From: Chlorops oryzae
Lineage: Eukaryota > Arthropoda > Insecta > Diptera > Chloropidae
Assembly (NCBI GenBank): GCA_020466095.1
Contig: CM035808.1
Span: 52,694,759-52,758,758, forward strand
Direction of reading: 5' to 3'
Length of the DNA: 64,000 bases
The notes under the pieces were generated by a model, which ran no database searches, was not told the DNA's origin, and saw nothing but the letters and a program-made list of their open reading frames with translations. The first letter of the stretch is position 1; each line of letters begins with the position of its first letter. Shown piece by piece: positions 11,965 through 22,898 of this stretch. The position numbers were made by a program, and so were the translations under genes.

Positions 11965-12642
11965 AAATATAATTAATATATGGTATAAAAGAACGAGCCT
12001 AAGTTCATTACATAGTTTTAATGCTTCTTTCAAATTAAGAAAATTTTGGTAATGGTTACAAAATCTATAAAAAACTAAAAAAAATTTCTTACTATAACTT
12101 TATATCTAACCGATCGTTTATATGGATCCTATAAGATGTAGTGGCATGATCTTACTGAATTTTGAAATTTTTGTTTGGATATGTTAGAAGGGCCTTAGTT
12201 CCAAATTTCATCTCAATATCTTTTCATTTGCGTTTGTTATTAATTTAATAACGCCAGACTTGCCATTTCTCCCACTGTGCGATCGGACCATTTTTAGGGG
12301 TACCTCCAGTACTAGGGTCTGTTACGAAAATCACAAAAACTGCTCTAAAATCGAAGTATGTCAATCGAAATATAGTTTCATCGAGAAGAAACGTTGTACA
12401 TCATGAAAATTGGTGCATTCGGGTCGGGCTGACACCCCAGAGTACAACAGAAATAGCCGATAGTAGAAGTTGGCTCTAGATTGCAAAATATTCACCATTT
12501 TCGGCCACCTTTAGCACTATCGAATTTTAAATCCTATCTTTTTAATTATAATGGCTACAGGCATTATTCTCACATTAATTTATTGTAGATACACATATAA
12601 TACAATTGCAGTCTAAAAACACCAATCAAATGCAACATCTAA
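11965..12642. other. Gene-free stretch with INE-1-like fragment in reverse
   Basis: The part around 12190-12350 is the reverse complement of bases near 32830-32930 in the INE-1-like element; both share the phrase GGTACCTCCAGTACTAGGGT or its complement. The rest is unassigned and no gene is visible. Confidence 0.5.
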
Positions 12643-13417
12643 TATGCCATTCAGACGAGCATCGAAATCCCGGGATTTTGGCACTTGGATTTCGTGAAAT
12701 CCATATCGAAATCCAAGCGTTCACACGACAATATCGCCATTGAGAGGATTTGGTTTGACAGCCATTCATCTGTTTGTAGTGCTGCCAATTGTAGGGAAAT
12801 TTCCTTAAAATTTTTTATCGGATTTTTTTAACAAAAAATTGCTTTTAGGGAAAAAAGAACAGATATCTTAAAATCGGCCAATGTACGGAATATGTAATGT
12901 ATTCCAAAATATTTTATTTACCGCTACAAGATAAAGCCTATTCATATTTTTAATGAAATCATTTTTACTTGAACCACAACAAAAAAACTTAATTTTTGAA
13001 AGAAACTTCTTATATTTGAAAAAAAAAAAACAAAATTTTAAATGACTAGTACGATTCGGAGTTCCAGACTACCCTGAAAGATTCTCAAAAATATTAGCCT
13101 ACCATATTCATGGCTACTCATACATTTTTGTATGCAAGAGGCATATTATTTAAAAAAATATATAACGATATTTGTGGTAGGGAAAAACGTAAAGACTTGT
13201 GGGGATTTTTTTTTTAGTTTGTAGGGAATTTTTCGTTTGCGTGTGACAGCATTGCCCATTTGTTTACTTTGGTCTTTTCAAAATTTGACAGTAGTGTTGC
13301 AGCATTTCTTCGATACATATCGAAAAACACAGAGTTGCATTCAGTTTGTACCGGATTTCTCTTGGGATTTCGTTGAAATCCAATTTCTGAGCGGATTTCG
13401 TTTGACATTCATTTGTA
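12643..13417. mobile_element. MITE-2, left part only, cut by the duplication junction
   Basis: Starts TATGCCATTCAGACGAGCAT after a TAA at 12640-12642. It is the same element as the complete copy at 18680-19543 but stops at 13417, where copia gag sequence begins. The right end and second TAA are missing here, which places the duplication breakpoint inside the MITE. Confidence 0.9.
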
Positions 13418-16400
13418 CACAAGACGGAAAAGCAAGAGCGAAATAGTTCAAACGTTTTTACAGCTGAGATGAGAGGTAAATGCTACAAGTGTGGGGTTAT
13501 CGGTCACATTTAGAGAAATTGCAAGCAAGCAAATTCGCAAAATACGCAAACGCGTGGAGGACATCAGACATCAGCACGAGGCAGTTACAATAGAGGTTAT
13601 GGACGAGGAAGATACAACAACAATCGGGGCTATCAACGTGGTTATCAACGCGGTTATTTTAATAGAGTTTATGGCTATAACAACAACAACAATACGCAGA
13701 GTTCGTCACCACCAAGTAATGGGAATGGAAATGAAGCAGCATTCACGACTGAAATATTTAATAACGAATAGAATGTGAGTTGTAATAATTATACATTAAG
13801 AAATTGTAAAGAAATAATGTGAATCTTAGATAGGGCTGTACAGACCACATAGTAAATTCCGATGCGTATTATGAGGAATTCAAAATTTTAAAAATACCAG
13901 TAAAAGTGAGGTTAGGAGACGGAAAAACTCTAAACGCTACTAAAATTTGAAAAATTAAAACTGTATTCAAACTTAATGCATATGATTCTAAGGTAACACT
14001 AAATGATGTATATTTTGTTGAAGAAATGAAGAAAAACGTTATAAGTTATGCAAAAATAAAAAAAAATCATAAAATAGTTTCAAAAAATAATGATTCAAGA
14101 ATTTTCGACAGAAACGGACAGCAAATTGCAGTAGCTATAAAAGCAAAAAATTTGTACCATATGAAAAGTTTCGTCAATGAAGCAAAAAATAATGAAATAA
14201 TTGTTAATGTTACAAAAAATGATCAAATATCTGAAAAGGAAAAATGGCACAGAATATTAGGTCATGTAAATTTTCGATATATAAATAAATTAAGCAACGA
14301 TGAATTTTTAGTGGGTTTGCCAAAAGAATTAGGAAATGAATATATAAAATGTGCTATTTGTTTGGAAAGCAAGATGACAAATTTACCGTTCAAAAATTGT
14401 AGAAATAAAGCAAAACAACTATTAGAAATAATTCATACAGATTTAAATGGGCCACATCCAACTACAGGATTTAACGGCGAAAAATACTTTCTAACGTTTA
14501 TAGACGAATACAGCAAATGCACGAAAGTTTATTGTATAAAAACAAAGTCAGATACATATAATTATATTGTCGAGTATGTCAATTTAATTGAAAATTTAGT
14601 CGGAAGAAAAATAAAGGTCTTGCAATGTGATAACGGAAAAGAATACTTAAATCCTAGTATTTTTTAATTTGCTAGAAATAAAGGTATAAAAATATTTCCT
14701 TGCCCTCCGTATGTACACGAATTAAATGGAATTGCTGAACGATATAATAGATCAATTATGGATGTTGCAAGATGTTTATTAAAAGAAGCAAATGTAAACA
14801 GAAAATTTTGGCCAGAAATAATAATGGCTTCGGCTTATTTGAAAAATAGAACCTTAGCAAATACTTATGAAAATAAAACTCCGTACGAAATAATGTTTAA
14901 TAGAAAGCCTAGTGTAAAACACTTAAAATTGTATGGAAGTAGAGTTTTTGTAAGGACACCTGATCAGTTAAGAGGGAGTAAATGGAGTGATAAATCACAA
15001 TTATGAGTTTTAATAGGTTATAATGAAAATAGCTATAGAATTTTTATGAACAATAAAATCATAAATGCTCGACATGTTGATGTAATAGACCAAGGCATAA
15101 AATTAATCTGTTTGGATGAAAATAAAGATAAAATAAATAGAGCAGAAAGTAATGAAAAAAGTGATTTAGAAAATGATGAAATTAATAATCAGAAAAATAA
15201 TGATTTAAATACTCAGGAAAACATTGAAAGTAGAAATGATAATAACAGTGAAAATAACAAACAATTAGAAGTAAGGCGATCGGAAAGAAAGAAAAGTCCA
15301 ATGCAAAGATACGGTTGTGAAGAAAGTAGAACAAATTTTATATATAATATGTTAACTATTGCGATACAAATGTTCCTTGCAATTTTGATGAAGCAATAAA
15401 TTGTAGCGAGGCGGAAAAGTGGAAAAAAGCTATGGATCTAGAATATAAAAGTTTAATTGAAAATCAAACATGGGAGCTAATCGATAGACCGAAAGATAAA
15501 GACGTTATTGAAGTTAAATGGGTATATAGAAAGAAAGATGAACAGACCTTTAAGGCTAGATTAGTTGTACGAGGATTTCAGCAAAAGGAACATACAGATA
15601 ATGTTTATTCTCCAGCAGTAAAAATGCAGACTCTAAAATTAGTACTGTCATATTGTTGTCAAAATTAACTAGAAATAGAGCAAATGGACGTCGAAACAGC
15701 ATTTCTGAACGGTAAAATAATCTCGGAAGTATACATTAAGCAGCCTGAAGGTTATGTAAAAGAAAATAATAAAGTTTGTAAACTAATAAAATCATTATAT
15801 GGTTTAAGAGAAAGTCCAAGGTCATAGTATAATTGCTTTAATGAATTCGTAATGACATTAGGCTTCGAGAGAAGTAATTATGACTATTGTTTATATATAA
15901 AGCGAATAAGAAATGAAATGACATATATGCTTTTGTTTGTTGATGATCTCTTAATATGCAGTAGAAATCGAAAAGAAAATCAGACGTGTGTAAACAAAAA
16001 CTAGAAAATAGATTTAAAATGAAAGATATGGGCAAAGTCAAAACATATATAGGCATAGAAATAAATCATGATATGAAAGATAATAAATTAAAGCTAAGTC
16101 AAAAAATGTATATTGAATCCCTTGCACTGAAGTATGATTTGAAAAATTCAAAATTATATGATACGCCTATGGAAACAAATTTGAAGTTAGAGCCTGCATC
16201 TGAAACAGATCAGAATATAAAATATAGAAATCTAATTGGTGAACTGCTATATATAAGCACTGGCACCACACCAGACATATCATACAGTGTAAACTATTTG
16301 AGTCGATTTCAAAGCTGTTTTAATGAAACTCATTTCAAATATGCTCTTAGAGTTCTGAAGTATCTGTTTAAAACCAAAGAATTAAAACTTAGTAATAAAA

Positions 16401-16815
16401 GGAATAATGAAAGTGAAATATTGGATTGTATGGTAGATTCTGACTGGGCAGGAGATAATGTAGATAGAAAATCAACTACTGGCTATGTTCAACTTTTGCA
16501 GAACATGTGGCTTTATCAGAAGCAGTAACTGATGTAATTTTTATAAAGAACATGCTAAGCGAAACTTTTCATATAAAAATCAATCAGCCAATAAAGATGT
16601 ATGAAGATAATTCAGGAGCTTTAATAATTGCTAAATATGGAAACTATACTAAGAATTCAAAACATATAGAAGTACAATATCATTATATAAATGAAAACTA
16701 TGAAAAAGGAATTATCAATTTAGTTTAAGTGAATTCAGAAAATAACATTGCAGATATACTTACAAAAAGCTTATGTAAAATTAAATTCATAAATATAAGA
16801 AGTTTATTGAGATAA
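13418..16815 (+). pseudogene. copia-like gag-pol, 5'-truncated and inactivated (copy 2)
   Basis: Second copy of the copia pol, beginning inside gag without LTR or start codon. It carries the same stops as copy 1. In addition the 5-bp insertion near 15346 shifts the frame before RT (copy 1 reads through here), and two 1-bp insertions near 15969 and 15988 disrupt the region right after the FVDD motif. Domain order is as in copy 1. Being fused to MITE DNA at its 5' end, it has no promoter of its own. Confidence 0.92.
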
Positions 16816-16887
16816 ATTTAAGACAAAATGGAATATAATCTAAAGTTAAGGAGTGAGAAGGCAACAAATAGAAAATTTAAGGAGGCA

Positions 16888-16973
16888 TGTTGAAATATAT
16901 AAATTTGTCTATTTGTATGTCTATAAATATCAGTAGAAGCGCCACCTGCACAAATATGTAAGAATCAGCTGAC
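16888..16973 (+). mobile_element. Truncated 3' LTR of copia element (copy 2)
   Basis: Identical to 10851-10936 and truncated at the same base. Confidence 0.85.
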
Positions 16974-17032
16974 TTTTCACATCATCCTCAACTCGATTTT
17001 GTAGGCCAATAAAAATTATTTTCAAAAAAGAA

Positions 17033-18001
17033 ACGACGGCTTTGATAAACAAGAAAGTTGATAAGATAAATCGAGAAATCTCAGCAATTGTTCCCACAAA
17101 ATTTAAAAATTTCGACATTGAACATCAATTTCACCTGATCATGATAGACGGAAAAGTATTTAGCGTTATTGCAGAAACTTCACCTCAAACATGCGGCATT
17201 TGCGGTGCCACCCCAAAGATTATGAACGACCTAAATGTAGTAAAATCTCTTTCACCAAATACAAATATGTATCAATATGGATTATCAACATTACATGCAT
17301 GGATAAGATGTCTTGAATGCATTTTACATAAAGCCTTCAGAGTTCCAATCAAAAAGTGGCATATTCGAAACGTGGACAAAGAAGTAGTGGCTAATCATAA
17401 AAAAGTTATACAAAATCGAATTAAAAATTAAATGAAATTATTCATAGATGTTCCTATCCCCGGATCAGGGAACACAAACACCGGAAACACAGCTAGGAGA
17501 TTTTTTAAGCAGCCCAAGCTAGCTCTTCTCATAACTGGCATTGATGAAAGTCTTATTCATAGATTTAGTGTAATTTTAAGAACTATGGCATGTGGACATA
17601 AGGTCAATACTCAAGCCTTTCGTGTATTTTTCTTTGAAACAGCAGAATTGTTTGTGTCGAAATATCCGTGGTTTCATATGCCATGTTCTGTACACAAAAT
17701 TCTGTTGCATGGTGCTGATATCTTTGAATGTGTAGCTCTTCCAATTGGCATGAGAAGCTTTAGAAGCGCGAAATAAGGATTTCAGAAATATAAGACAGCA
17801 CCATACGCGTAAATCATCCAGAAAAAACACAGTAACAGATTTGATGCATACACTACTCTTTTCTTCTGACCCTCCTATATCTACATTATCGAAAACATTT
17901 TCTAATTTGTCAAAAAAAAACATTGAGATAGATAAAGATGAGATCTACTCGTAGACTTTGAGGAAGATTCCTTAAATGTGGATAGCTCAGATTCAGAATA
18001 A
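17033..18001 (+). pseudogene. RAG1/Transib-like transposase remnant (copy 2)
   Basis: Duplicate of 10996-11964 with the same stop between the CGIC part and the GNTARRFF part and the same short deletion near 17757. It carries no independent mutation that I can see, so it adds no evolutionary information. Confidence 0.55.
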
Positions 18002-18679
18002 AAATATAATTAATATATGGTATAAAAGAACGAGCCTAAGTTCATTACATAGTTTTAATGCTTCTTTCAAATTAAGAAAATTTTGGTAATGGTTACAAAA
18101 TCTATAAAAAACTAAAAAAAATTTCTTACTATAACTTTATATCTAACCGATCGTTTATATGGATCCTATAAGATGTAGTGGCATGATCTTACTGAATTTT
18201 GAAATTTTTGTTTGGATATGTTAGAAGGGCCTTAGTTCCAAATTTCATCTCAATATCTTTTCATTTGCGTTTGTTATTAATTTAATAACGCCAGACTTGC
18301 CATTTCTCCCACTGTGCGATCGGACCATTTTTAGGGGTACCTCCAGTACTAGGGTCTGTTACGAAAATCACAAAAACTGCTCTAAAATCGAAGTATGTCA
18401 ATCGAAATATAGTTTCATCGAGAAGAAACGTTGTACATCATGAAAATTGGTGCATTCGGGTCGGGCTGACACCCCAGAGTACAACAGAAATAGCCGATAG
18501 TAGAAGTTGGCTCTAGATTGCAAAATATTCACCATTTTCGGCCACCTTTAGCACTATCGAATTTTAAATCCTATCTTTTTAATTATAATGGCTACAGGCA
18601 TTATTCTCACATTAATTTATTGTAGATACACATATAATACAATTGCAGTCTAAAAACACCAATCAAATGCAACATCTAA
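18002..18679. other. Gene-free stretch, duplicate of 11965-12642
   Basis: Same content as the first unit, including the reversed INE-1-like fragment. Confidence 0.6.
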
Positions 18680-19543
18680 TATGCCATTCAGACGAGCATC
18701 GAAATCCCGGGATTTTGGCACTTGGATTTCGTGAAATCCATATCGAAATCCAAGCGTTCACACGACAATATCGCCATTGAGAGGATTTGGTTTGACAGCC
18801 ATTCATCTGTTTGTAGTGCTGCCAATTGTAGGGAAATTTCCTTAAAATTTTTTATCGGATTTTTTTAACAAAAAATTGCTTTTAGGGAAAAAAGAACAGA
18901 TATCTTAAAATCGGCCAATGTACGGAATATGTAATGTATTCCAAAATATTTTATTTACCGCTACAAGATAAAGCCTATTCATATTTTTAATGAAATCATT
19001 TTTACTTGAACCACAACAAAAAAACTTAATTTTTGAAAGAAACTTCTTATATTTGAAAAAAAAAAAACAAAATTTTAAATGACTAGTACGATTCGGAGTT
19101 CCAGACTACCCTGAAAGATTCTCAAAAATATTAGCCTACCATATTCATGGCTACTCATACATTTTTGTATGCAAGAGGCATATTATTTAAAAAAATATAT
19201 AACGATATTTGTGGTAGGGAAAAACGTAAAGACTTGTGGGGATTTTTTTTTTAGTTTGTAGGGAATTTTTCGTTTGCGTGTGACAGCATTGCCCATTTGT
19301 TTACTTTGGTCTTTTCAAAATTTGACAGTAGTGTTGCAGCATTTCTTCGATACATATCGAAAAACACAGAGTTGCATTCAGTTTGTACCGGATTTCTCTT
19401 GGGATTTCGTTGAAATCCAATTTCTGAGCGGATTTCGTTTGACATTCATTTGTATGGGAAATCCCCTGGATTTCGACTGGATATCGGCTGAAATCCTCAA
19501 AAGTGGCGAAATCCCGGGATTTCGATGCCGTCTGAATGCCATA
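18680..19543. mobile_element. MITE-2, complete copy, TAA target duplication
   Basis: Flanked by TAA at 18677-18679 and 19544-19546. The ends are TATGCCATTC and GAATGCCATA, followed inward by GACG..CATCGAAATCCCGGGAT and its complement. The 864-bp body has no transposase; open frames across its ends come only from the inverted GGATTTC/GAAATCC motifs. A longer copy is at 23718. The TWA duplication suggests PIF/Harbinger. Confidence 0.9.
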
Positions 19544-19638
19544 TAAGGCCATTTTTGGCAAAAATTTCATTTGTCATCACAAAAGTATGCTTTACAAAAT
19601 TGTACAAAAATCAAACGAAATCAGGAACATTTAATGCT

Positions 19639-20430
19639 ACAGTTCCACTTATTCATTACCGACCCATCATTAGAGCTAATGAAAATTTAATGAGAAGAGG
19701 TTCCACTATCAATTAACCAGTTTTTCATTAGCTAAACAGGTGATTCAAATTTTACGAGGGTGGCCTGAAAAGTTTGTGACCTAACAAAGATACGAGTCAT
19801 ATTATTTATAGTTTTTTTTTATGTTTTTCTACATAATTTCCTTGACACATGACGCCAAAACTCTGATTTTTAAACGCCATAGAGCGGCAACGGAGCGCAA
19901 TATATAACAACTGAGCGTCCTAAGTCCCTGAAATATTGGTGAGTACTTGTCAACAGAGACGCCATCTTCACGTTAAAGTCGGGAAATTTTTAGATAACCC
20001 TCGTACAAATCAAGAAATGACAGCCTGTCAAAGCAAGATAACCAAAAGGCAAAGGGAAAAACTATATCAGCTAGCCTATTAGTTTTGGTCAGCGAAATCT
20101 CATTATGCGCTTTTTGCTTGACCGCTGGCATTGCGAAAACAAGATTTATTTCGACAAAAAGCTTTTAAAATTTTTTTGGCGGAAACCATTTCTTTTGAAA
20201 ATCAGCTGGTCTGGGAAAGTAGAGTTGCATTTTCACTTACTAGAGATGGCGATAAATCCGATAAATGCAAGAATATGGAATGCAACCATGTTCATTAAAC
20301 CTAATTAAAAGTTAATGTGTCATTACCACCTCATTATTGGCCAGCGTTTTGTATGGGTAATGGCAACTAAATGGCTTCATTAGCGCGGTAATGAGAAAAT
20401 CCGCTAATTAGCCCAAGTGGAACCGGGGTA
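19639..20430. mobile_element. Putative MITE with weak inverted ends
   Basis: GTTCCACTT at 19642 and AAGTGGAAC at 20415 face each other near TA dinucleotides. Internal CATTAGC/GCTAATG motifs are also inverted (ATTAGAGCTAATG on the left, CATTAGCGCGGTAATG on the right). A mariner-type insertion lies inside. No target duplication is certain. Confidence 0.35.
19755..20013. mobile_element. Tc1/mariner-type MITE remnant
   Basis: CGAGGGTGGCCTGAAAAG after a TA on the left and ACCCTCG before a TA (20014) on the right. The CGAGGGT end and TA flanks are typical of mariner non-autonomous elements. No transposase reading frame remains. Confidence 0.55.
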
Positions 20431-21751
20431 TAATTTATGATTTTAACATTTGAATATTTCGACTTTAATATAATTTATAGCATACATTTAGGGTAATATT
20501 AGAAAATTCGTAAAATTGCAACAACAAAAAACCAATAGAACGTGCCTTTGATTGAGTAAATTGAATAAATCGAGTTAAATGATACTTATGTTTCAGTCTG
20601 GCTTAGTTAACCAACTTTAAAAGAGCGTCCAAAGCCTTTAAAATTGAAAAGTATTACTGAAAAATTAACAGTGAAATGGTGGCAAAAAATGTTGAATATT
20701 TCGCAAACTCGAGCTAACCTAGACTAGTGCTTGGTACTATTGTACTCGGGGGATCGAGCCGGACCCGACTGCGCCGGTTCGCACGATGAACATTTTTTCG
20801 ACTACCACAGTGTATTAAAACAGTAAAAATCAAGTTGCATCACTATTATATGTGGCTGCCAATTTTAGCGATAGGATTTGTATTGTGACAGTCACGGTCC
20901 AAGCTAATGAAGCAAGAGTTGTAGCAATTCGCGCCGAAAAATTGTTAGGAGAGGTAGGAGTACATGAAAAGGAAAATATGTCAGGTTTAATAAGAAAATC
21001 GCCTAAGATTATTGATAGAAAAGGAGTTGTACTTATTTCGAACATCAGTGAGGTTGAATTTAATAGTGAGTCAGGTAGTCAAGAATATTATAAACTCGAC
21101 GAGGAAGTCGATAGGAATAGTAATGGTACTTTAATGAAAATGAAAGGTTTCATATAAAGAAGAAAATTCAAAGGACAATTTCAAAGACAACCCACTGAGT
21201 ATGCTACACAATCCCACAATAAAGTCACCACATATACCCTGACAGCAAAATGAAGAAAGAGTTAAAGATCATGAAGTGACCATTTTAATTTAAAAATTTG
21301 ATTTTATTGACATGTCAGCTATCTTAAATAATCAAAATGTAATTAGAGAAGTATTAAAGAAGCTCTTTGATAGAGTAAAAGCAATCTATAGTAGTTTTTT
21401 TAAAACAGCTTTTCTCATACAAAAAATTTGTAAATGGGATGGCGTGAACCGCAACATAAAATCAAATATGAGCAATGGTGAAATTTCAACTTTTAAAACA
21501 ATTCTTTTAGACAAAATATTCGCCTACAATTTTAAAGTGGCTTTAACAGTTATTCAATGTAAAATACCAATCGAAAAACAAAGATTTGTATAACGTAAGG
21601 TGAGGACTAACTGTGTTTAATCCTATTTACAACTAGGAATTTCTTTTAAACATCGCTTAAGGCGATGTATAAATAAAATTTTTTCTAGCGAAACTTAAAA
21701 AAAAAACCAGAAATCTTGTAAGCTATTTTAAAGGCATTTAGTAACTAATAT
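20431..21751. other. Mostly unassigned stretch with a short open frame
   Basis: A 101-codon frame at 20852-21157 and a 93-codon frame at 21312-21593 (both plus) are open but match no family that I recognise. The first has an ordinary residue mix that could be a fragment of a decayed gene. At 20793-20812 lies a 20-bp motif facing its inverted copy at 21752. Confidence 0.3.
20793..20812. repeat. Transposon terminus-like motif, inverted partner at 21752
   Basis: TTTTTTCGACTACCACAGTG is the exact reverse complement of 21752-21771, the left end of the foldback transposon. It is either the end of another copy facing it or the outer end of a separate 979-bp element. Confidence 0.6.
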
Positions 21752-22270
21752 CACTGTGGTAGTCGAAAAAAAGACAGAGCCAAATTCAACGGTTTCCCCC
21801 TACTTCGGGCACAGGGAATCGAACTGCATCATTAGTTTTTTGAATTGTGGGTAAGTCTTCGTACGATTTTTTTAAAAGTTTTTTTGGCCACTTTTTGGCC
21901 CATATCTAGGTTTGAACTGAAGTTCGAAGTATTCTTAATTGGTATCAAAATGTAGTCTACGATACGCCAAGTAATTTTTCCCAAAACACTGTTATGATAA
22001 AATGGAGCGTTAGGGAGCTATATGCGTTTAAAAGTGCAAAAAATTCAAATTTCTTGCGAGATGTTTTCTTGCATACTTTTAGGATGTGACGTAAGGATAT
22101 ATTCATGCCTTTAAATTGCAACATATTTAATAATATACTTTTAGGAGGAAACAAAATATTTAAATATATATTTTTCAACTCCTCATTTCCTTATTCTTCG
22201 CTTATTCTACTGGAGCGAAAACGAAAGCAAAGAAAATTATAAAAATTTATTTCAAAAAAAGCAAATGTTT

Positions 22271-22333
22271 TGTCTAGAATTGAACCCAGGTCTCTGGGGT
22301 GATAGCCCGATACTCTACCAACACACTACAAAT
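22271..22333 (-). other. tRNA-like module (left arm, outer)
   Basis: Read on the minus strand: TAGTGTGTTGGTAGAGTAT resembles a tRNA D-arm/A box, and GGGTTCAATTC resembles a B box. An anticodon-like arm (CGGGCTATCACCCC) lies between. Stems are imperfect, so this is a tRNA-derived sequence and probably not a functional tRNA. Confidence 0.5.
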
Positions 22334-22436
22334 CCAATTTATGTCAAGTGCTACATAGCTCGTGCTTGTTTTGCCAAGCTTTTAAAAATTAAATAAATGA
22401 AGCCGTTCATTAAAAATTACGGAGCAATGGGGGTTT

Positions 22437-22500
22437 GATGTAGTGTAGGGCATGGTATTTACGACTCGCGACCTTAACACTGCAGGTTCAAGTCCAATCA
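22437..22500 (+). other. tRNA-like module (left arm, inner)
   Basis: TGTAGTGTAGGGCATGG resembles an A box and GGTTCAAGTCC a B box, separated by CGACTCGCGACCTTAACACT. A run of ten T residues begins about 30 bases downstream (near 22530), as a Pol III terminator would. It points away from the outer module. Confidence 0.5.
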
Positions 22501-22898
22501 ACCAGAACGACTTGGTTGTAAAAGATTCTTTTTTTTTTGTTCGTGTTTTTGCAAGTCGCAAATAGACATGGCCGGGAAGGCCTATTTCGAGCATGATGAT
22601 GGTAAGTGAAATTCCGAATCCCTAAAATCACGAAAAACTTCAATTGTTTTTGCTTGCATAGTGCGCTTTTAGTTTGGTGAAAGAACCGAAACTCTTCAAG
22701 TGACTCTTATCTTAATTTGGTCAAATCCTCAGAAATATTTTCATTGAACATTGAATGATCATAGCTGGTATTGAAAAAAAAAATCAAATTGCCAAAAAAT
22801 TAAAAGCGAATAACACTAAATTTGCATGAAATAAGCGTGAATAAGAGTGAATAAAAGATAAATTTGATTATACATCTTATAAAGAAGCAATTTGAAAA

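Larger units (their letters stand above)
7388..13417 (+). repeat. 6.03-kb tandem segmental duplication, unit A
   Basis: The unit runs from within copia gag (CACAAGACGG at 7388) through pol, the truncated LTR, the RAG1-like pseudogene and most of a MITE. The next unit starts at 13418 with the same CACAAGACGG. The junction joins MITE DNA to copia gag DNA. Confidence 0.95.
13418..19454 (+). repeat. 6.04-kb tandem segmental duplication, unit B
   Basis: Repeats 7388-13417. The only differences I can see are three insertions: five bases (AATAT) near 15346, one G near 15969 and one base near 15988, together +7 bp (6037 versus 6030). I saw no substitutions by eye. Confidence 0.93.
21752..22727. repeat. 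Left inverted arm of foldback transposon
   Basis: Pairs with 26272-27251. It includes the phrase GGAGCGTTAGGGAGCTATA and its surroundings, whose complement is near 26970-26990, and the two tRNA-like modules at 22271-22333 and 22437-22500. Confidence 0.85.

Noticed and set aside
13214..13408. 64-codon minus frame repeated at 19251 and 24487
   Set aside because: Lies wholly inside MITE-2 and arises from inverted GGATTTC motifs; it recurs only because the MITE does.
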